Part shown: positions 1 to 7,500 of the stretch, one piece after another
Position numbering within the stretch: the first letter of the stretch is position 1
Layout of the letters: each line of letters opens with the position of its first letter
Source: Cephalothrix spiralis
Lineage: Eukaryota; Nemertea; Palaeonemertea; Archinemertea; Cephalotrichidae
NCBI GenBank assembly: GCA_032353305.1
Contig: JAUCNG010413247.1
Coordinates: 1-10,242, forward strand
DNA: 10,242 nucleotides
Direction: 5' to 3'
The notes under the pieces: generated by a model
What the model saw: the letters and a program-made list of their open reading frames with translations, nothing else
Told to the model about the DNA's origin: nothing
Databases searched by the model: none
Position numbers and translations under genes: made by a program

Positions 1-1322
1 TAACTTCATGTGTCATTTAATGTAGAAACTAATCAAGAAACATATTGATTATAGCAAAATACTTGCAGTGTATAGCATTAATCAATACTATTTCTCCTAT
101 CAAATTTTCAAAATTTTTACTGAGTCATCATTTGGATTTTTGAGAGAAAAAACTGAATGATTGTGAAGGCGATTGAATTGGTATTTAAGTTTCATGTTGC
201 TGCTCCTGATATTAATGAAAATATTTGACTTTGAATGGTATTTTTTCTCTCTTCTCCGTTAGTGTATTGACGGCACGAGTGCATGACTCGCACATGTATT
301 GAGTAGCAAGACGAGTATGAAATTGCCGATACATATATTCAATAAATATAGAATTAAAAATACAGAAAATAGTTTAATTCTGATATACAATTAGATAGTT
401 GAATACATGGATGACATAACGTAAATGCCCAAATTAAATGCAAGCATCACAAGATGCACTATGTACAATACATCGATTTTGAACATTTCATTTCAAACTA
501 TGTACATGTAGAACTGTCTTTAGACTCAGTTTAGAGCAGCCTGATCAAGCTTATTTAATTGATAGGTTTATGGACCAACTTCTGATAAATTCCGTCGACA
601 GAAAACATTAGCTATATGAAGGTCGGGGTGGATATAAAAAAAAGTCAAAATGCTCCCTTTACAAATTATTTCCTCGACAATTCCCTTTGTTTTTGTTCCC
701 AAATATTTTTTTAACCATGAATATTGTTTGAATTATCATTGAAAAAAGGTTTTAGTTACAAAAAAGCATAAATGGGGCGTGTGGTCAAAACTTTGTACGA
801 ACAAATTTGAGTGGGTGATCATTTACAAAAATAAAAATGGAAGAAATTGCAAAAAGGGGTGGTTGGGTCTACCTTAATAAATGAAGGGGTGTATTTGCCC
901 TCCGACTAGCTATAATGCGCGCCAGCCTGAGGACCAATACTAGGAGGAGAGATCTGACATATCCGTTATTCATCACGGTAGGTTGGGTCAAGAAAAGTGG
1001 GAAAAATTTAGAGGGTTCTAAAACTCATTTTGTAAAACATTTTCAGCCTTATATTACAAGTTTTGTCCCTGTGGCGGCAATAAAAATTTGTTATTTCTAC
1101 TTTCTTCTTTTACAAATTTTTGTCGGCAGATCCAGTTGCAGATCCATAAACTAATCAATAAAAATGCCTAACCTAACGTTTAGGTCACTTAACGTTGATG
1201 TCATTTAACGTTAATGCAGCATGCAACCTTTGCGTATAGTGCTATTAGCACATATTCTGTTGAAGTTTCTACATGGTAGATAAATATATTTTTCATTATT
1301 ACATAATGATTATCAAAACAGT
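1..1322. other. 3' UTR and downstream flank, no gene seen
   Basis: This lies downstream of the ENOX-like stop. It is AT-rich, and reading frames of up to 79 codons lack codon bias, domains or splice context. On the minus strand I found no AATAAA close to the stop; the nearest common variant I noticed is ATTAAA at 559-554, so the 3' UTR end cannot be placed. At 1172-1216 there is a near-palindrome and a two-copy 16-base repeat, listed separately. Confidence 0.6.
1172..1216. repeat. TAACGTT palindrome and two-copy 16-bp repeat
   Basis: CCTAACGTTTAGG at 1172-1184 has CCTAA/TTAGG arms. It is followed directly by TCACTTAACGTTGATG (1185-1200) and TCATTTAACGTTAATG (1201-1216), head to tail with two differences. 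Each unit contains the palindrome AACGTT. A related palindrome GTTAACGTTAAC occurs at 2332-2343. Confidence 0.7.
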
Positions 1323-1531
1323 TCATGATTTGTCAAATCCAGTAAAAACCCAACGTTTTTCAATCGATGCTCCGACTCCGTGAACAGACTGTTTAAACAG
1401 CTTTGGTAAACGTTCAAATAAATCTTCCAACTCACTTGTTTTATTAGTGATATCAAGCCTTTGTAGATATGACCAAATGTAATCAATGCTTGCACCAAAC
1501 GGATGGACATGCAAAAATGTTGCAACAAGAC
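1323..1531 (-). CDS. ENOX: ENOX-like terminal coding exon
   Basis: Acceptor CTTTATATTTTTTAG precedes 1531; the first two bases complete Gly276. Residues 277-344 follow and then TGA at 1325-1323. The segment LVATFLHVHPFGASIDYIWS, then LFERLPKLFKQ, then GVGASIEKRWVFTGF is the most conserved part of the family and ends at the expected place, a few residues after KRW. HVH (283-285) corresponds to a motif proposed as copper-binding in human ENOX2. The second cysteine-pair region of the human proteins (around NKICTSDVEC in my memory of ENOX1) reads NKTSELED here, without cysteine. No stop or frameshift breaks the exon, so the gene looks intact. Confidence 0.95.
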
Positions 1532-4500
1532 CTAAAAAATATAAAGAATTGGATCAGAAGAAGATTATTTAGTGATTGAGATAAGTCGGGAACGACAAAA
1601 GATCACCCTATTGGGAAAACGAAACTACAAACAACTATGTCCGCATTTTAAGCAAAAAATTGTTCCCTTTTATAATTTTTTAAACATAAAACCTGTTTAT
1701 TGCGATTAGTTTATAAGTTAATTTACCATGGCAGAACTAGGATATCAAAAGACATAAAGAAACAATATCGACTAAAACTAAGCTTTGCCATTTCCGGTTT
1801 TCGAAAATACGACTTGCGCATGATCAAAACAATAGTCTCTCTCATGTTGTAAAATAAGGACATTTTATATGTACAATGTATTTTCCAAACCAGGCAGTTT
1901 AAATATTGCCCCAAGGGTCAATTTAAAAATGTACAAAATCCACAATTAACCAAAAAAAGAATTTTGATAATTTTAAATTCTTTATCTCGAAAATTGCTGT
2001 TTTTTTGGTCATACTTTTGTACTACGGACAGATAAAAACATGCGCCTAATTATTAAACCTAATGCGAGACAAAATATAATTTTTTGAGCATGCGTATATC
2101 GCGCTGCACATACACGCGTGTATCTAGATAACTGGATACGAAATATTTTGTTTTTGGTCGATATTGTCTTTATGAGGGGTTACGTTTTCCGCTTCCAGAT
2201 AAAAATTAATGGATTTTCCCGCTCCCGCTAGGCAAAAATATTTTCCCGCTAGACGCCAAAATATCGAAAAGCGAGTAATAAAATTCGTTTTCCCGCTTCT
2301 CACTTCCGCTAAATCACTTTTCCCGCTTCCCGTTAACGTTAACCATTTCGATTTTCCCGTTCCCGTTAGCAATTGGTCCTTTTCCCACTATACCCCCTTT
2401 AGATCCTCCTTTATATGTGTACGACTTAAATTTGTGACTTGTAACGTACCTATTATCCTAGCTTCTTTTTCGTTTAAGATAGCATCAGAGGAAAGAGCTG
2501 GGGTCTTATGTATTAACGTCAATATACTTTTATCGATTGTTGACGTAACTGTTGAAGGTTCTTCTTTTTTGCTCTGGTCACTGCTACTGCTGGTCCCCGA
2601 AGGTTCTTCTTCATTATATTTGGCTTTTAGTTTCTGTAATTCTTCCTGGTCAGTCTGAGACTGCATTTTAAAAGAGAGAAGTTGCTGAAAAAGAACAGAT
2701 ATATCTATGAAGACGAATTTATTGTTAGCAGTGTCATATAAAGTAGTGTCCTCCTTGGTCAAAACTGACGTGAGAATTGTAATATGGCCTAAAAATATTT
2801 CGGACTCCGACAAACTTTCTTGAAAGGTCTTGGAAAATGCTGATTCCTGGGGGTAAAAAACATGATCCCTAAATTAAAAATCATGTTTTTTGCCCCCCAC
2901 CCTCATTTAGGCAAAAATCTAAACCCGAGGGATCCGCATTTTCAAAGACCTTTCCAGAAATATATAGTTTGTTGGGGTCAAATACCCGCCAATATTTAAA
3001 ACCGTTGAGGGGGCGGGGATGGGGGGCTTTTTTTGAACAGATTTTGCCCTTGCCAATTTTTCCGTCCAATTGATAACACGGTTATAGTGGTAAATCCTCC
3101 CCCTTAAAGTTTGAACATCAATTATAAAACTTACATTATGTACACTGAAAGAAAAACGTCATCAGTACAAAAGTAATACAAAACTTGGTACCAGTACTTA
3201 TTTTTTGTGATTAAAAGTCTTAAATGCTAATAAAGAAGGAAAGAATTATTGGAAAAAGTTGTTTTAATCGAAACCACTCTGTTACTCACCTGTTGTGTAT
3301 TTTGAAGTGCTTGCTGTAAGACCTTTAAATGGGCTTCTTTCTCTTTCAAAGCGCTTTCAGTTTCGTGCCGAATTTGATCTGCCTCATTTTTGTAAGCTTC
3401 AACTTGTGATTTCAAGCCTTCATACTCATCTTTCATCTGGCCAATTGACTCTGAAAAGAGAAATTGACAAAATATAAAATCTCGAGTTATCTACAACAGT
3501 GGTGTACCTGAATATTTATTTGGTTGGGGGTTGATTAAATGTCTAACAGGGTGACCACAACTTTCTGAAAACAAAATTCCATGACTTTTCCCTGACATTT
3601 CCCAGTCGCGACATCTTGAAAAAGTCATGATAATTGTCAGTCACGACATAGTTCAACTGCCAAAAACCAGTCACGACATAAAATTTACCCAGACGATATT
3701 CATATCTCAGAATTCCATAACATTTCCAGGTTTTACCATTTTTTTTCAATTTTCCATGACATTTTAATGACAATTTGGGCCAATTTTTTGGAATTTCCAG
3801 GTTTTCCGGACATGTGGACACTCAGTCCAATTGTTTGTACAACCTAACACGGCTGGCGGGATGAGCAGTTAAGCCTGAATCCACATAGAAGCCTTCTTGG
3901 GATTTTTTCTGATGAACATAGTCTTCATGTACTAGATAAATTTGGCGAGTATATAAATACCCCTCTTCAGCTTTGTTATACTAAGAAAATATGATTTAAA
4001 AGTTCTATATCCTTTTAACAGAACTCATAAAACCCACAAAAAACCTTTTGATAAACCAAACCAGATCATGGCACTCCGCTCCTCTATTATTATTTCAGAA
4101 TTACATGATACTAGGAGCTCGGTATTACGTGGTACTATAGGAGGCGCAAAATAACGTTTTGTTTATCAAACTAGGAAGTAGGTCGATTCTGTTGATTTCG
4201 CTGGTAAACAACATTTATTTATCTAGTTTCTTACCCTTATCAACCTTTTTCTTTTTCGGGGTTGGCTCATCTTCCGAATCAGAAAGGTCCATTTCATCTT
4301 CGACTCTTTCATTGAGATATTCCTCTTGTGATTGTTCGTATATTTCCTATTGAACAAGAAATAATAATAAGAAGAAAAAGATAAGCTTCATAGTAAAAAT
4401 ATACATGTATTTAGAACATAGTAAGGAACAGCTCAGCCAATAATCTAAAATTCATATTGAACAAGAAATAACGAAATAAAAATTGACTAGGTTTTGCTGA

Positions 4501-7500
4501 GTTGTCAAAGTTGCTTGCAGGTCTAAAAATAAGCTACCAATAAAAAGTAACATGGCTAACATTAAACCATCTTTATTGACCTTAGCTTACCAGTGTTGTC
4601 AGACCAAACAAATTCAACATCAAATGGATTTAAAAAACGTTTTTTAAGATATATAAAAATACAGAAACTCAGAGGTCAGATTTTCAGAAAAGGAGCCGCT
4701 CATCAGCAATTTTGATCTGCATCAAAAACACAATTATTATAAAACATAATTCAAACATTTACAACTACCTACATTTTTTGTATATAATATACATTGTATA
4801 GACTACGTGTGAATTAAAATATATGATTAGACCTGCAAGCATCTAATACTTACCCCATTACTTTTATAAATGTCTTATTAACTAATGTCCTTAGAGTTCT
4901 ATTTAAACCTATAACGGCATAGTTATAGACAGGTCTTAAATAGGCAATCCAATCTTAAACAACAGATAAGAATCAGGATACCGCTCTCATGACAGTAATC
5001 AAGATGTATTCAATCATCTTATTTAATCCTTACTGACAGCTGGTACTTACACACAGCGGGCTGAGATATTTTTAGACCATATTACAACTCTCGCGTCAGT
5101 ATTGGCCATATCTACTTGAAGGACATTAGCTCATGAGACATTGCTTTTACCACATTATATTTCTTACTGTGAATTCCAATGTATGTCTTTCAATAGTCTT
5201 TACTAGAACTTTACTATCAGTACTAAATACGGTACTACAATCATGTGCAGTATATCTCTTACCAACTATCGACTGATGAACTTAACTCACCACAATACGA
5301 AAATGTCCAAAATAACATAAATCTACAAATTTGCCGTAAAATTTAGGCACTTTATATAAAAATATTCCCTAAGCATTTTGAAACAACTGAAATAAAGATG
5401 ATTATTTAAACAAAATAAACGAAAACAATTAATTCTTAGCTTTCCTGGTAAAAAAGGCAGCATTCAAAGGTAAATCTGTATCATCGTCCTCATTTCACTT
5501 ACCTTAAGTCATTCGAAGATCCATTAAAAGAATCTTAGAGTTTACTCACACATGAGTAATGAGTATCCAGAAAAACCGATTGCGGGAATTTGCCTTCTGA
5601 TGTAAGCGTATTTGAAGTTTGAACAAGACAGTTTTCGATGTATGCGAGGTCCAGTTTTAAAGTTGCGCATACCAAATCTGACACCGAGATATTTCGAAAT
5701 TACGTCACAACTATTTAATCAATTTTGAATCGTTAATAACCCCTATTTTACCGTATACCGCGTACCGGTATTCTTTTTCTGATTTTCAGAACCCTAAATC
5801 TCGAACTGTCATGCCCATATGCCATATGTATCGAAAATATTCTTAATGCACATGCTTAATAAGCCTACATCAGAAGGCAAATTCCTGCAAACGATATTTC
5901 TGGGCACTCATGTGCGACTAAATTCGCCTATTCATTAGTTTGTTGAAAAAAACTTATATGCCTCTGTTCCAATTTTCACTACGCCATGTTCTTTAGCATC
6001 GCGGCGTAGTTGGCTAAAGGACCGGGGGTCGTTTATTACACTACCTATTCATCAGCCATGTTGAAATTAGATACCAATGTATCCCATTACAAAATGTGTA
6101 CATGGGCCGGTAGAGTGCACAGTGAGCAGCTTCTTAAACCATCGATTTCTATTTGGCTCGATCGATCGATCGAGTGAAGTGGATTATTTATGCCAAAAAT
6201 TGAACACAATCTTAAACTTTCTTGCATTTTCAAAAATAAAAGTCTATTCTGCCTTTAAAATAGCAAAATTCTGGAATAAGAATAGACTTCTAATATATTA
6301 CTACATCACAGATTCAATAATAGCACAGGCAGTAGAGCTTAGGGTCTGGTGTGTCGTTGTCCGAGGCCCCGATCCCAGCCATTCTATATTTGGTCTCTGG
6401 TTCATCAATCCTCCTATTTTAACAAGAAAGCAACACTTTTTTTTGACTCGGTTACCTGCAACGTCGAACCTCCTCGTGGTTGGAATATTGACTTGATAGC
6501 GTAAATATGCCTCATCGCATTTCTGAACTCTGGCAAGTGATGATAAATCAAAGACCAAATATAGATGTCGCTTTGTGCAATCTGTGCTATTACCGTGTAT
6601 AACCTTGCTAAGTACCAAAAATCTCGCTCTTGACTGAAACCAATTAGCTTACCATTTTATAAACGTGGACTCTCTCTACCTTTTAATTTTTGTAAATGCA
6701 AGAAAGATTTTCGAATTGTGCAGAAATATATCCGATACCCTCTTACCTGGCATTGTTTATGCCACATGTCCAAGTTCTTCCTCTGCGCTTTACTAAAATG
6801 GTCCCATACTTTCTGTTTTGTTGATGATTTGAATACCTTGTCTATCTGGGTGACTTTAAAAAGAAAGAAGTTTGATGCATTTCATGTGACCAATTCTTAA
6901 ATTCTCAAAACTGTAGCAATAGCATCAGAAAGAAAAAACTTGAAATGTTTCAAAAATATTTGAATGTCAACCATATCAGAAAACATCCCGCAACCATCGG
7001 ACCTCTACCTCGGTTATTCAAAGTCAGTATCACTTGGTATTGACTCATTCATCGATATCTGTTGGTCATTCGTGCAATACAGGCAATTTTCGAGCCATAA
7101 AAGGTTACCGACACTCGTAATTTTCAATATAGAAAATACTCGTTGCGTAACCCTTTTCATGGCTCTCGACCCATGAAGTATAGCCTATATATTTTAAAAA
7201 TTACCCCCAGTTGATATTAATACGACAAATTTTATCACATTTTTTTACCATGCCATAATAATCCAGGGTGGAATTTTCCTACAATCCACGCGATTTGTCG
7301 CGTGGATTCAGGTCATACATGTAATCTCATGTGGACATAATCTCAAATTTGGTCATTCTTAGATTGATGTGGACAAAATGATGTGGACATAAATTAATGT
7401 GGATAATAGACCTGGACAAATGTGGCTACGTGGACACTTTATGTGGACACAAAGAGTTCAAGCCAGTTCAACAGCGTCGTCGAAAAACTTTCCAACCTGG

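Larger units (their letters stand above)
4347..6746 (-). other. ENOX-like intron b/c (2400 nt)
   Basis: The donor is GTAAGA at 6746 and the acceptor ends CAATAG at 4347. It contains an inverted-repeat pair (4512-4841), a small hairpin (4899-4943), foldback element copy A (5547-5939), an ATCG palindrome (6157-6174) and an inverted repeat (6383-6565). Strong donor-like sequences on the minus strand, for example GTAAGTG at 5502, have no matching in-frame exon. 4950-5540 is AT-rich with nothing I can name. Confidence 0.88.

Noticed and set aside
915-1154. 79-codon plus-strand frame with a hydrophobic end
   Set aside because: Short, with no similarity, promoter or splice context; AT-rich sequence readily gives hydrophobic F/Y/L runs.
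2124-2372. GxGKS words resembling Walker A motifs on the minus strand
   Set aside because: They come from the repeated AGCGGGAAAA unit, are not followed by any nucleotide-binding fold, and lie in an intron.
2209-2658. 149-codon plus-strand open frame
   Set aside because: It lies antisense to exon e and the TTTTCCCGCT array; the minus strand carries the ENOX similarity and splice sites.
2881-3069. 62-codon minus-strand frame
   Set aside because: It runs through one arm of the foldback and a G-rich tract, with no splice context or recognisable domain.
3449-3450. Alternative acceptor two bases downstream (CAGAG) for exon d
   Set aside because: Using it would break the frame; the chosen site at 3450 restores Glu144 with the phase-1 end of exon c.
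3543-3821. 92-codon minus-strand frame
   Set aside because: It coincides almost exactly with the CAGGGTG-ended repeat, and its composition follows the repeated CCATGAC/TTTCC words.
4159-4353. 64-codon plus-strand frame
   Set aside because: It is antisense to exon c; its Ser/Phe-rich reading is the complement of the Glu/Lys-rich exon.
5490-5545. Extra ENOX exon ending at the strong donor-like GTAAGTG (5502, minus strand)
   Set aside because: No in-frame exon with a proper acceptor fits between exons b and c, which already join in phase and match the vertebrate alignment without a gap.
6077-6618. Open frames of 139 codons (plus) and 105 codons (minus)
   Set aside because: They overlap on opposite strands, match no family, sit on an inverted repeat within an intron and have no exon-like boundaries joining to ENOX.
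6964-7176. 70-codon plus-strand frame
   Set aside because: It overlaps the 74-base hairpin, with no domain or partner exon.
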